Assembly (NCBI GenBank): GCA_964556475.1
Contig: CAZKVU010000002.1
Location: 1 to 64,000, forward strand
Direction of reading: 5' to 3'
Length of the DNA: 64,000 bases
Source: CAZKVU01 sp964556475
GTDB lineage: Bacteria > Patescibacteriota > Microgenomatia > UBA1406 > HO2-37-13b
Positions within the stretch are counted from its first letter, which is position 1; every line of letters starts with the position of its first letter. The notes beneath the pieces are model-generated. The model was not told the origin of the DNA and did no database searches. It worked only from the letters and a program-made list of their open reading frames with translations. Below are positions 1-7,690 of this stretch, piece by piece. Both the position numbers and the translations under genes were made by a program.

Positions 1-1056
1 GATCCTTCAGCAGCTTTACTTGAAGCTCTTGATCCTGAACAGAATTTCGCATTCGAGGATCATTATTTAGAAACACCATATGATTTATCTGATGTCTTTT
101 TTATCACGACGGCAAATATTCTTGAAACCATTCCTAGTGCGTTAAGAGATCGATTGGAAGTTATTCAATTTGCAGGCTATACAGAAGATGAAAAGTTCCA
201 TATTGCAAAGAATTACCTTGTTGCGAAACAGAAAGACGCTCATGGCTTAGCAAAAAAGAAAGTATCTATTACAGACGATGCGATTCGGTTAATTATCAAT
301 CGATATACTCGAGAAGCAGGAGTTCGCGAATTAGAGCGCCAAATAGCCGCTAACTTTAGAAAAGTTGCACGCGAGATTGTTGAAGGCAAGATTAACTCTA
401 AAACTGTTGGAAAAACTGACATTAACAAATATCTTGGTGCCTTTAAGTATTCATCACAGATTGTTGAGAAAGATAATGTCGTCGGTGCATCAACAGGTCT
501 TGCTGTAACACAAGTTGGTGGAGATATTCTCACAATTGAAGTTGGTATCATGCCTGGTAAGGGCAATCTTGTTCTAACAGGCCATCTAGGGGATGTTATG
601 AAGGAATCCTGTCAGGCTGCATTGAGTTATGTGCGATCCCGATCAGATGTATTTGGACTTAAGAAAGATTTTTACAGCAAGATAGATATTCATGTACATG
701 TTCCTGAAGGTGCAGTTCCAAAAGATGGTCCATCTGCGGGTTTGGCAATTGCAACGGCAATGGTTTCAGCGCTCACAAAAATTCCAGTCAATAAATATAT
801 TGCTATGACAGGGGAAATTACACTGCGTGGTCGAGCTCTTGAAATTGGTGGAGTGAAAAGTAAGGTAATAGCAGCACATCGTGCTGGCATTAAAACTGTC
901 CTGCTCCCACAAGGTAATGAAAAAAATCTCGAGGATATCCCTGACAATGTTAAGAAAGACCTTGAAATTATTCTTGTGGAGCATATAGATGATGTTCTCA
1001 AGAAAGCACTTGTGTTTCCGGATAACAAAGTAGCATACGCACATCAAGCAAACTAA
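1..1056 (+). CDS. lon: ATP-dependent protease Lon, C-terminal part (5' truncated)
   Basis: Frame 1 is open from the first base, so this is the last 351 residues of a Lon of about 780; the N-terminal domain and Walker A lie outside the window. Residues 1-60 are the end of the AAA+ module (DPSAALLEALDPEQN, then FITTAN and LRDRLEVIQ). The C-terminal third is the Lon S16 protease domain, with the catalytic serine in PKDGPSAG (codon 733-735) and the catalytic lysine in GGVKSK (codon 856-858). Lon degrades misfolded and regulatory proteins in the cytoplasm using ATP. TTG or ATG codons further in are internal, because the upstream translation is clearly Lon. No terminator was identified after the stop; the next gene has its own promoter. 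Identification is secure. Confidence 0.96.
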   Translation, partial: DPSAALLEALDPEQNFAFEDHYLETPYDLSDVFFITTANILETIPSALRDRLEVIQFAGYTEDEKFHIAKNYLVAKQKDAHGLAKKKVSITDDAIRLIINRYTREAGVRELERQIAANFRKVAREIVEGKINSKTVGKTDINKYLGAFKYSSQIVEKDNVVGASTGLAVTQVGGDILTIEVGIMPGKGNLVLTGHLGDVMKESCQAALSYVRSRSDVFGLKKDFYSKIDIHVHVPEGAVPKDGPSAGLAIATAMVSALTKIPVNKYIAMTGEITLRGRALEIGGVKSKVIAAHRAGIKTVLLPQGNEKNLEDIPDNVKKDLEIILVEHIDDVLKKALVFPDNKVAYAHQAN

Positions 1057-1087
1057 TCCCCATTCGGATAAAATTTCAAGCTGACTC

Positions 1088-1116
1088 TTGACAGCGAGAT
1101 CATATTTTACTATAGT
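1088..1116 (+). promoter_or_regulatory. sigma70-type promoter for the DsbA-like gene
   Basis: TTGACA (1088-1093), a 17-bp spacer and TATAGT (1111-1116) make the best consensus promoter in the window. Transcription would start near 1123, giving a leader of about 30 nt before the ATG at 1153. Confidence 0.75.
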
Positions 1117-1152
1117 GTTCTGAGGTTATTTTATTATTTGTTTGTATTTACT

Positions 1153-1929
1153 ATGGCACTTAAGACTTCAACACGATCATCATCGAGCCATCGAAAAGAT
1201 GATAATAATGATATGAATACCATGAACAAGATGTATGTTCCTCTTGCTATTGGTGTAGTTCTCGGGTTTGCAATTGGATTCCTGTATGCAAAGGTTCAGT
1301 TCTTGGAGAAGGGTGGAACTGTTGCTAAGACTGGTGATACCCAGCAGGTTCAGCAGGAAACAACAACAGCACCGACACAAGTTAAAGTTACAAAACCTGA
1401 TCCGAAAAAAGATCATTGGCTCGGTAAAGACAACGTAAATGTTGTGCTTATTGAGTATTCAGATTTCGAATGTCCTTTCTGTAAGCAATTTTATGCAACT
1501 GCTAAGCAGATTGAGAAAGACTATGCAAATGACGTAGCCATTGTTTACCGTCATTTCCCACTATCTTTCCATCCAAAAGCAGAACCATCAGCAGAAGCAT
1601 CTGAATGTGTGGCAGAACTTGGTGGCAACGATGCATTCTGGAAAATGCATGATTTGATTTTTGAAGCAATGCCATCGCTTGAAGTTACAGGACTCAGCGA
1701 TCTTGCAGTTAAAGCAGGTGTTAATAAGGCTGCATTCCAGAAATGCTTAGACGCTAAGAAGTTTGCTGATAAGGTTCAGAATAGCTTAGACGAAGGCACA
1801 AAAGCTGGAGTTGGAGCAACACCTACCTCAGTTGTCTACAATATGAAGACTGGTGATACAGAGGTCATAGAAGGCGCCTTACCATATGAGTCAGTCAAGC
1901 AAACGCTCGATAAGATGCTTGGTAAGTAA
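1153..1929 (+). CDS. membrane-anchored DsbA-family thiol-disulfide oxidoreductase
   Basis: A 258-residue protein with a short basic Ser-rich N-terminus, one hydrophobic anchor (about residues 26-46) and an extracytoplasmic thioredoxin/DsbA domain. The redox motif CPFC is at residues 107-110, preceded by the family signature YSDFEC; the cis-proline lies in GATPTSVV. Such proteins form or isomerise disulfides in exported proteins. ATG 1153 was chosen over the in-frame TTG at 1138 because it is a standard start downstream of a strong promoter; internal ATGs near residue 22 are also possible. A terminator follows. A second DsbA-family gene lies at 3041-3778, and no DsbB or VKOR partner is seen nearby. 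The physiological direction (oxidase or reductase) cannot be told from sequence. Confidence 0.88.
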   Translation: MALKTSTRSSSSHRKDDNNDMNTMNKMYVPLAIGVVLGFAIGFLYAKVQFLEKGGTVAKTGDTQQVQQETTTAPTQVKVTKPDPKKDHWLGKDNVNVVLIEYSDFECPFCKQFYATAKQIEKDYANDVAIVYRHFPLSFHPKAEPSAEASECVAELGGNDAFWKMHDLIFEAMPSLEVTGLSDLAVKAGVNKAAFQKCLDAKKFADKVQNSLDEGTKAGVGATPTSVVYNMKTGDTEVIEGALPYESVKQTLDKMLGK

Positions 1930-1948
1930 ACAATAAACAAGAAAACAT

Positions 1949-1986
1949 AAATGAGCAGTCAATTCCATGGCTGCTCATTTTTTTAA
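1949..1986 (+). terminator. rho-independent terminator
   Basis: AAATGAGCAG (1949-1958) pairs perfectly with CTGCTCATTT (1971-1980) around a 12-nt loop and runs into a T tract. It sits 20 nt after the DsbA stop. The A-rich left arm means it may also serve the convergent minus-strand gene ending at 2015. Confidence 0.85.
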
Positions 1987-2014
1987 AAACAGATGTATGA
2001 TCGTATGAGGATTG

Positions 2015-2998
2015 TTATAAAGAAACCTTCTGGACAGGCATTTGTACTTCAGTGATTTTTATCACCTTAAGGGCAAGTAGAGTTTTAAAGATTATAAGTG
2101 TTAAAATCCCTTCGATAAGATTAATTGGAATCATGAGCGGCTGCAAAATCAGAAATGTAATCACTGCAACGATAAACGGAGCGATAAGTGAATATTTTTG
2201 AATTGCGTTGTTAACTTTCGAAGCAATGGTTGAAGACATCGAATCAAACATAGGAGCGAGATCTACCGATCCATCAGAGCCAATGCTGACATCGTCCACT
2301 GGAATTTCTTGTGGTTTGATACCATAAATTGATCCACTCGAATTCTGAGCCATTGTTTTAACTGTAGCATGGAGCATGAGTCTGACAACTTCCTGAATAC
2401 CCGTTTTGGTCGTTACTTCTTTTGGAATGGTTTTAATTTGCTGCTGCACCTGTGAATTAACCTGACTATTAAGTACTTTAACTGCCGGTTTCGCTAAAAT
2501 CTTGACGAGTTCAGGTTTAACAAGGTTATTTTGATTAACAAGACTCTTAGATTGAGTAAATGCAATTGCCGATACTATAACCAATAAGTAAAACGTTCCA
2601 TTCTTGACAATTGGCAGAAAAATTTCATCAGGAGAGAATTTGATATGATTAGCAGCTTTGTTTTTACTTGATGTATAAACATAAAATAGAAATGTAAAAA
2701 AGAGAAGAGCAGAAAATATAGAAAGCATGAGATTGAGATTCATGAAAAAAAATGTAACTCCGAAGAGGAGTGAGCTCAGAATGAATGCCATAGCGATTCT
2801 ACCGGACTCAATAAAATCAAAGATGAAGACCGTTATTGTGATGAAATATACCGTAAGCAGTGAAAAAGTGAACAAAGCAATGCTTAGTCCATGACGATTG
2901 TCAATAAACCCAAAAATATCCAGTAAACCTAAAATGCCTCCAAAAGCAATAGAGAGTAGAGCGAGCAACGTGAACAGAACTATTTTTTTGTCGAGCAT
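2015..2998 (-). CDS. multi-pass membrane protein of unknown function
   Basis: I do not recognise this 327-residue protein. It starts with four or five closely spaced hydrophobic helices (residues 1-115), has another near 135-150, then a soluble stretch of about 120 residues (roughly 150-275) rich in Gln, Ser and Val, then one or two long hydrophobic helices (about 275-315). The soluble part would be extracytoplasmic if the first helix starts inside. It contains no cysteine, so it is not a DsbB or VKOR-type partner for the neighbouring oxidoreductase. It follows the DsbA-like gene 3041-3778 on the same strand by 42 nt, which suggests co-transcription. It is probably real: the frame is long and the composition typical of an integral membrane protein. 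Confidence 0.7.
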   Translation of the reverse strand: MLDKKIVLFTLLALLSIAFGGILGLLDIFGFIDNRHGLSIALFTFSLLTVYFITITVFIFDFIESGRIAMAFILSSLLFGVTFFFMNLNLMLSIFSALLFFTFLFYVYTSSKNKAANHIKFSPDEIFLPIVKNGTFYLLVIVSAIAFTQSKSLVNQNNLVKPELVKILAKPAVKVLNSQVNSQVQQQIKTIPKEVTTKTGIQEVVRLMLHATVKTMAQNSSGSIYGIKPQEIPVDDVSIGSDGSVDLAPMFDSMSSTIASKVNNAIQKYSLIAPFIVAVITFLILQPLMIPINLIEGILTLIIFKTLLALKVIKITEVQMPVQKVSL

Positions 2999-3040
2999 AA
3001 TAATTATGCTCCGATACCGAAAGACCCATTACTTATTGTA

Positions 3041-3778
3041 TTATTTTTTTGCAGTTGGTGCAGGTGTTAATACAATGGTCGTTTGTGCAGAGTTTGAGCT
3101 GTCTTTACTTTCTGGCTCAACTTTTGCCAATTCCGACGTAATAAGTGCTGAAAATTCCTGGTATGAATTCGGATTATTCAATTTCACACCGTTAAGGAAG
3201 AAACTTGGTGTTGCATCAACGCCAGCTTGAGTTCCAGCCAAAACGTCATTATCAACTTTCTTCTTTATTTCATCAGACTCCATGTCCTTCTTAAATTTAT
3301 TGGTGTCGAGCTTAAGTGACTGAGCATATTTCACAAAGTAGGAGCTTGGATTATCTTGAGTTGACCATTCTTCTTGTTTATCAAAGAGGATATCTCCCAT
3401 TTCAAAGAATTTATTTTGCTTACCAGCTGCTTCTGCTGCATAAGCTGCCACTTTTGCATGATTATGCTGTGCAAGCGGGAAGTTTTTATAAACAAGTGTA
3501 ATATCCTTGCCATGATCTTCCATAAGTTGCTTCACAAGCGGATTATATGCTTTACATGCGGGACACTGGAAATCGCTGAATTCAACCAGAACAACCTTAC
3601 TGTTTTCCTTGCCCGTTGAATGATCAACATCTGAAACCTCAATTGAAACTTTTTTGCTCTCGCTTTGAGCTTGGTTGGCTGGTTTGGTTGTAAGATTCCA
3701 GGCAAACCATAATGCTGCCATGATGACAGCAAAAACAACGAAACCGGAAATAATTTTTTTAGTTAGTGCATTATCCAT
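3041..3778 (-). CDS. membrane-anchored DsbA-family thiol-disulfide oxidoreductase (second copy)
   Basis: A 245-residue protein with an N-terminal anchor (residues 9-29), a short linker and a DsbA/thioredoxin domain. The active site is CPAC (C72, C75) inside EFSDFQCPACKAY, and the cis-proline motif is DATPSFFLNG. The tail after about residue 222 is Ser/Thr/Pro/Ala rich and probably disordered. It shares fold and topology with the gene at 1153-1929, but the active-site dipeptide differs (PA against PF), so the two may have different redox potentials. It is divergent from radC and probably co-transcribed with the downstream membrane protein. The likely role is disulfide formation in secreted proteins; the electron partner is unknown. 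Confidence 0.87.
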   Translation of the reverse strand: MDNALTKKIISGFVVFAVIMAALWFAWNLTTKPANQAQSESKKVSIEVSDVDHSTGKENSKVVLVEFSDFQCPACKAYNPLVKQLMEDHGKDITLVYKNFPLAQHNHAKVAAYAAEAAGKQNKFFEMGDILFDKQEEWSTQDNPSSYFVKYAQSLKLDTNKFKKDMESDEIKKKVDNDVLAGTQAGVDATPSFFLNGVKLNNPNSYQEFSALITSELAKVEPESKDSSNSAQTTIVLTPAPTAKK

Positions 3779-3858
3779 ATACGTTTAATAATTAATTAAC
3801 AGAATAATTGTATGATGTTCAATTATAGCAAAAGTTTTTATTTTTTCAGACTCAAATT

Positions 3859-4533
3859 ATGGTCAAAATACAATCAAAGATTAAAGATATGCCTTTATTT
3901 ATGAGGCCAAGGGAAAAATTAATTGAGCTAGGGCTATCTGCATTAAAAGATCATGAGCTTATCGCAATATTGTTAAGAGCAGGCTCGGGTCATCAGGATG
4001 TTCTTTCTTTATCTCGAACAATAGTTGAAAATTTTCCTCTGAATAAACCGCAGGAAATAACAATGGAGAATTTGGTCAGGATTAAGGGTGTAGGAATTTC
4101 TGGTGCATCGGTTATTTTGTCAGCGCTTGAATTGTCAAGGAGGTCAGGGAGTTCTTCCGGCATGCCGGGGATCAATTCGCCCGAAGATGTCGTAAAAGTG
4201 ATCTCATTTATTCGGAATAAAAAAAGAGAGTATTTCGTTGGTTTGTATTTAAATGCGCGAAATCAGTTGATCACATCAGAGGTTATATCGATTGGAACCG
4301 TAGATATGAGTATCGCTCATCCTCGCGAAGTTTTCAAACCGGCAATTCGTCACAACGCAGCATCGGTTATCATTGCGCACAATCATCCATCCGGGAATGT
4401 TGAACCATCACAGGAAGATATTACCTTAACACGAAGACTAATAGATGTTGGAGTAATGCTCGATATTCAATTGCAGGATCATGTTATTGTCACACAAAAA
4501 ACATACTATTCACTGCAGAGTGACTTAAGTTAA
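3859..4533 (+). CDS. radC: RadC-family JAB/MPN-domain protein
   Basis: At 224 residues this is the standard RadC length. The N-terminal UPF0758 region (MRPREKLIELG, LSALKDHELIAILLRAG) includes a helix-hairpin-helix-like part (about residues 70-95), followed by the JAB1/MPN+ metalloprotease-like domain. The metal-binding motif is intact: HNHPSG (H174, H176) with D187 downstream. The family was named for DNA repair but its biochemical role is unresolved; the fold suggests a zinc-dependent hydrolase. It starts at ATG 3859, 80 bp from the divergent DsbA-like gene. No other repair gene is adjacent. The family call is secure, the function is not. Confidence 0.93.
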   Translation: MVKIQSKIKDMPLFMRPREKLIELGLSALKDHELIAILLRAGSGHQDVLSLSRTIVENFPLNKPQEITMENLVRIKGVGISGASVILSALELSRRSGSSSGMPGINSPEDVVKVISFIRNKKREYFVGLYLNARNQLITSEVISIGTVDMSIAHPREVFKPAIRHNAASVIIAHNHPSGNVEPSQEDITLTRRLIDVGVMLDIQLQDHVIVTQKTYYSLQSDLS

Positions 4534-4550
4534 TAATAATATGTATAAGC

Positions 4551-4940
4551 TTATTTAAGTCTATGATCGACGAAAAATTTTACCCCATATTGAAGAATGC
4601 TCAAGAGCAATCCAACAACAATTGCCATCCAGAAAGCGCTAATACCAACAGCGATCGAATTCTGGAGAGGAGTTCGCGCAAATAAATAGAGTGCCCCAAT
4701 GTTTATAAGCCCTTCAAGAACAACATACTTTTCAAAGTCGAGTTTAATTTTATAATCGTATACAAGCAAATCAAAGACCATAACGGCCAGTGTCAATCCA
4801 AAAGATGTTGTTAATAGAGCTTGAAAGTATGAAATTTGACCACGACCAAAGACAAACATCTCAGGGAAAAACATATTGACGAGATACAAGACGAGTGTGT
4901 TTACCAAGAGATATGCGATGAGTTTTTTTGTGTAATTCAT
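4551..4940 (-). CDS. small four-helix membrane protein, unknown
   Basis: A 129-residue hydrophobic protein with about four predicted helices (near residues 8-25, 40-60, 70-88 and 97-120) separated by short charged loops. I do not recognise the family; the size and topology resemble holin-like or four-TM domain proteins, but that is only a shape resemblance. It has an unusually good ribosome binding site for this genome (AGGAGGTGAT ending 4 nt before the ATG). It is convergent with radC, with a 17-bp gap, and divergent from the beta-CASP nuclease gene. Confidence 0.65.
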   Translation of the reverse strand: MNYTKKLIAYLLVNTLVLYLVNMFFPEMFVFGRGQISYFQALLTTSFGLTLAVMVFDLLVYDYKIKLDFEKYVVLEGLINIGALYLFARTPLQNSIAVGISAFWMAIVVGLLLSILQYGVKFFVDHRLK

Positions 4941-4942
4941 AC

Positions 4943-4956
4943 AATCACCTCCTTTC
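4943..4956 (-). promoter_or_regulatory. strong Shine-Dalgarno sequence
   Basis: On the minus strand GAAAGGAGGTGATT precedes the ATG at 4940 by 2 nt. AAGGAGGTGA is an almost full match to the 16S anti-SD. Most genes in this window lack such a site, so it marks a transcript with a real leader and high translation. Confidence 0.75.
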
Positions 4957-4991
4957 GTGCCATAAACTCAGTATACACAAAATTATTCGGG

Positions 4992-4997
4992 TATACT
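4992..4997 (+). promoter_or_regulatory. -10 box, probably leaderless
   Basis: TATACT ends 7 nt before the ATG at 5005, so transcription should begin at or next to the start codon. No convincing -35 is visible. Confidence 0.5.
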
Positions 4998-5004
4998 GTA
5001 TCCT

Positions 5005-6360
5005 ATGATTCGTTTGAAATTCCTGGGTGCAGCCGGAACAGTAACCGGCTCCTGCTACTTACTTCAACACAATGATGAACCCGGACTCGTTGTCGATTGT
5101 GGAATGTTCCAAGGCCCAAAAGATGTTGAAAATCTTAATCATGGTGAATTGCAGATCATAGGTCAACAGGTTGGGGCCGTGGTTCTCACACATGCACATC
5201 TCGACCATTGCGGAAGACTTCCAATGCTCATCAGAAAAGGCTATAAGGGTAAGTTTTTCATGACGCAGGCAACGCACGAACTCATGCAAATAGCACTTTT
5301 CGATGCAGCCCATATTGCCCAGGCCGATCCTGATAAAGTACCGCTTTATTCAGAAGAGGATGTTATGAGTGTTATTGATCAAAGTGAAATTGTTGATTAC
5401 GGACAAAGCTTTCAGGCATCATCTTTTTTTGTAACCATGAGGGACGCTGGTCATATTTTAGGCTCAGCAAGCCTGGAAGTAAATTATGCTGGCAATACAA
5501 AGCATAAGATTGTTTTTAGCGGCGATATTGGTAATTATCCTGAGGAAATCGTCAAACCAACAGAATTTATAACCGAAGGTGACACGGTTATTATGGAATC
5601 AACGTATGGAGGTCAGCGACATCCAGATGACGATCCTGACACTGCAATCATGAATGAAATTAATGAAGTTGAGAAAACTGGCGGGACATTGTTAATTCCC
5701 TCATTTGCTATTCAGCGAACTCAGGAAATTTTATACAGAATTAGGCGTCTTAAGGCCAGACAAGCTATTAAAGCCCAAACCGCTGTATTTTTAGACAGCC
5801 CCATGGCCCTTAAAGTGACAAAGGTGTATCAAGCTCACTCTGAACTTTTTAATAATGCTTTTGCAGCAGAGGGTTCTGTTGGAAATTTTGATTTCAGTAA
5901 TCTACATGTCTTAGAAAAGAGAAATGATGCACAGAAAATCAAGCAAACAAAGGGAGCTAAGGTTATTATTGCGGGGAGCGGTATGATGTCAGGAGGTCGA
6001 ATTGTTGGTCATGCGGCAAAATTATTACCTAACGAACATACGCGGCTTTTAATTGTTGGTTATCAGGGGGAGGAAACGCTTGGACGGGCCATAACCGAGG
6101 GTGTTAATCCGGTTAAGATTGACGAGGAAATGATTCCAGTAAGGGCACATATTACGCATATAAGATCAATGAGTGCTCATGCAGACGAGCCAAAACTCCT
6201 CAAATGGCTTCAAAAAATTCAAGGAGTGAGTAAGTTAATTCTGACCCATGGAGATGAAGATCCACGAGCAGCTCTCCAACAGTCAATTATTAATTCAGGC
6301 TCTCACTATGAATTCGCTCTTCCACACCTAAATGAAGAAATTGTTCTTTTTGAAGATTAG
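5005..6360 (+). CDS. beta-CASP metallo-beta-lactamase RNA-processing nuclease
   Basis: A 451-residue protein of the CPSF/YSH1-like MBL group. The metallo-beta-lactamase core has the HxHxDH metal motif in THAHLDHCGRLP (H63, H65, D67, H68), a later metal ligand in MRDAGHILGSA and the SGDIG motif. The beta-CASP insertion follows (LIPSFAIQRTQEIL, then IIAGSGMMSGG), and the C-terminal RMMBL part contains the conserved histidines in SMSAHADE and LTHGDED. Relatives cleave or trim RNA. It is probably leaderless. Its stop overlaps that of the convergent msrA. It may act in mRNA or tRNA maturation, but the substrate cannot be inferred. Confidence 0.92.
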   Translation: MIRLKFLGAAGTVTGSCYLLQHNDEPGLVVDCGMFQGPKDVENLNHGELQIIGQQVGAVVLTHAHLDHCGRLPMLIRKGYKGKFFMTQATHELMQIALFDAAHIAQADPDKVPLYSEEDVMSVIDQSEIVDYGQSFQASSFFVTMRDAGHILGSASLEVNYAGNTKHKIVFSGDIGNYPEEIVKPTEFITEGDTVIMESTYGGQRHPDDDPDTAIMNEINEVEKTGGTLLIPSFAIQRTQEILYRIRRLKARQAIKAQTAVFLDSPMALKVTKVYQAHSELFNNAFAAEGSVGNFDFSNLHVLEKRNDAQKIKQTKGAKVIIAGSGMMSGGRIVGHAAKLLPNEHTRLLIVGYQGEETLGRAITEGVNPVKIDEEMIPVRAHITHIRSMSAHADEPKLLKWLQKIQGVSKLILTHGDEDPRAALQQSIINSGSHYEFALPHLNEEIVLFED

Positions 6361-6905
6361 TTTTCCTGATTCGTTTTTAGTTTTGATGCAAATTCCTTCC
6401 TGAATTTTGAGACTTTTGGATCAATAACAATTTGGCAGTATGGTTTCTCTCGGTTTTTATTGTAGAAATTTTGATGATACTCTTCGGCTGTATAAAAGTT
6501 ATTAAAAGGAACAATCTCGGTTACAGCTGGCAGGTCGTAATAACCTGATTCGTCGAGTTCTTTCTTTGATTTTATAGCTGCATTGTGCTGCTCTGACGAA
6601 TGATATAGGATAATTGAGCGATATTCCTCGCCAATGTCATTATCTTGTTGGTTTAGTGTTGTCGGGTTATGAATTTTCCAGAAAATTTCAAGCAGCTCAT
6701 TGAATGTTATTATCTGAGGGTCGAATTCGATTTGGATTACTTCTGCATGACCAGATTGCCCATAATGCAGATCATGATAGTCAGGATTTTCAGTTGTGCC
6801 GCCAGAATAACCAGATGTGACTTTGAGGACTCCTTTAATTTGTTGAAATAGTGCTTCGAGACACCAAAAACAACCACCGCCAAATGTTGCCAATTCTGTT
6901 TTCAT
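6357..6905 (-). CDS. msrA: peptide methionine-S-sulfoxide reductase MsrA
   Basis: At 182 residues this matches the usual MsrA length. The catalytic motif GCFWC is near the N-terminus, with the nucleophile C12 and a second cysteine C15. Family blocks TSGYSGG, NPDYHDLHYGQSGHAE and EYRSIIL follow, and TAEEYHQNFYNKN near the end matches the substrate-binding C-terminal part. It reduces Met-S-sulfoxide in proteins in the cytoplasm; no MsrB domain is fused. It is convergent with the beta-CASP gene, with overlapping stop codons, and divergent from rpmG. Confidence 0.96.
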   Translation of the reverse strand: MKTELATFGGGCFWCLEALFQQIKGVLKVTSGYSGGTTENPDYHDLHYGQSGHAEVIQIEFDPQIITFNELLEIFWKIHNPTTLNQQDNDIGEEYRSIILYHSSEQHNAAIKSKKELDESGYYDLPAVTEIVPFNNFYTAEEYHQNFYNKNREKPYCQIVIDPKVSKFRKEFASKLKTNQEN

Positions 6906-6931
6906 AAGACTATTATATAAAAATTTACCTG

Positions 6932-6961
6932 TTGGAAAAGTCTGAAAATCTATGTTATACT
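6932..6961 (+). promoter_or_regulatory. promoter of rpmG
   Basis: TTGGAA (6932-6937), an 18-bp spacer and TATACT (6956-6961). The start codon is 27 nt further on, so this message has a short leader. Confidence 0.6.
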
Positions 6962-6988
6962 ATCTTTTCTACTTATCTCACAAAGAAT

Positions 6989-7168
6989 ATGGCAAAAAAG
7001 AAAAAAGGAAAGAGAATTTTAGTTGGCCTTAAAGATACCGAATCCGGTCGGGTCAATTATATTGTGTCAAAAAATAAGCAGAATACTCCTGACAAATTGG
7101 AGCTCATGAAATATAGCCCAGTTCTTCGCAAGAAAACCCTCCACAAAGAAACGAATAAACTGGATTAA
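6989..7168 (+). CDS. rpmG: 50S ribosomal protein L33
   Basis: A 59-residue basic protein beginning MAKKKKGKRILVGLKD. It shows the L33 pattern: a lysine-rich start, the block SGRVNYIVSKNKQNTPDKLELMKY and a PVLRKKTLHKE ending. The CxxC zinc pairs of some L33 proteins are absent, so this is the zinc-free form. The upstream in-frame ATG at 6932 lies in the promoter and was rejected. L33 sits on the large subunit near the E site. The stop codon overlaps the stop of the convergent small gene at 7165. Confidence 0.9.
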   Translation: MAKKKKGKRILVGLKDTESGRVNYIVSKNKQNTPDKLELMKYSPVLRKKTLHKETNKLD

Positions 7169-7449
7169 GTTTCAGATTCAGTTATTCCCAGCACAGCATG
7201 TGTTGCATTTTGAACGACCTGAGTGTCAAGCTGACCTAGAATTCCCTGTTGAGCATATTGTTCAAGCAAGTCTGCTACACCCGCAGTGTGTTGTTCTGCT
7301 AGACCAGCTACTGTCATTGCTTCTCTTTGCCATCCCAAAGCGACTCCTGTTGCAGCAATAAGCTGACCTTCTGCCTGAGTTCGGGCACGTTCTGCAGGAT
7401 CAGGTAATAAACGAGCTGCGGCTTCTTTTAAGGGTTTTCTAAATTCCAT
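7165..7449 (-). CDS. small hypothetical protein, helical, Ala/Gln-rich
   Basis: This is a 94-residue protein I do not recognise. It is rich in Ala, Gln, Glu and Leu with regular heptad-like spacing and should be almost wholly helical; there is no signal peptide or membrane segment. The open frame extends upstream through the tRNA-Glu gene, so the start was set at ATG 7449, after the tRNA. Two overlapping TATACT boxes end 9 and 4 nt before this ATG, which fits the leaderless pattern of the window and supports the start. It could alternatively be co-transcribed with the tRNA. Confidence 0.55.
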   Translation of the reverse strand: MEFRKPLKEAAARLLPDPAERARTQAEGQLIAATGVALGWQREAMTVAGLAEQHTAGVADLLEQYAQQGILGQLDTQVVQNATHAVLGITESET

Positions 7450-7476
7450 TATCAGTATAGTATAGCATGTCAAATG

Positions 7477-7549
7477 TGACCCCACGGGAATTCGAATCCC
7501 GGTTTCCAGGATGAGAACCTGGCGTCCTAGGCCTCTAGACGATGGGGCC
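7477..7549 (-). tRNA. tRNA-Glu (anticodon CTC)
   Basis: A 73-nt cloverleaf on the minus strand. Acceptor arms GGCCCCA and TGGGGTC pair, with one G-T. The anticodon stem CCAGG/CCTGG encloses the loop TTCTCAT (anticodon CTC), and the T arm is CGGGA-TTCGAAT-TCCCG. The discriminator is A and CCA is not encoded. Confidence 0.93.
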
Positions 7550-7613
7550 AATACTTCCAATATTTCAACTCAACAGTTTAATAAAAATCGAACTTCAAGT
7601 ACCGATTCCTTGT

Positions 7614-7642
7614 TTGACTTTTGAGTCTAAATGTAGTATATT
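7614..7642 (+). promoter_or_regulatory. promoter of greA
   Basis: TTGACT (7614-7619), a 17-bp spacer and TATATT (7637-7642). Initiation is expected near 7649, immediately before the leader hairpin. Confidence 0.65.
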
Positions 7643-7650
7643 TTATCACA

Positions 7651-7678
7651 GATCGGCAGAAGAGGCCGGTTTTTTTAT
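7651..7678 (+). terminator. terminator-like hairpin in the greA leader (possible attenuator)
   Basis: ATCGGC pairs with GCCGGT (one T-G wobble) around the loop AGAAGAG and is followed directly by seven T. It lies between the greA promoter and its ATG at 7691, so it would interrupt or modulate greA transcription. It could instead just stabilise the 5' end. Confidence 0.5.
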
Positions 7679-7690
7679 ATTGCATAAATT

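Noticed and set aside
6932..6988. 19-residue N-terminal extension of L33
   Set aside because: It lies over the rpmG promoter and does not match L33, which begins MAKKKKGKR at 6989.
7450..7560. N-terminal extension of the small minus-strand gene
   Set aside because: These codons are the tRNA-Glu gene read as protein; a tRNA with full cloverleaf overrides it.
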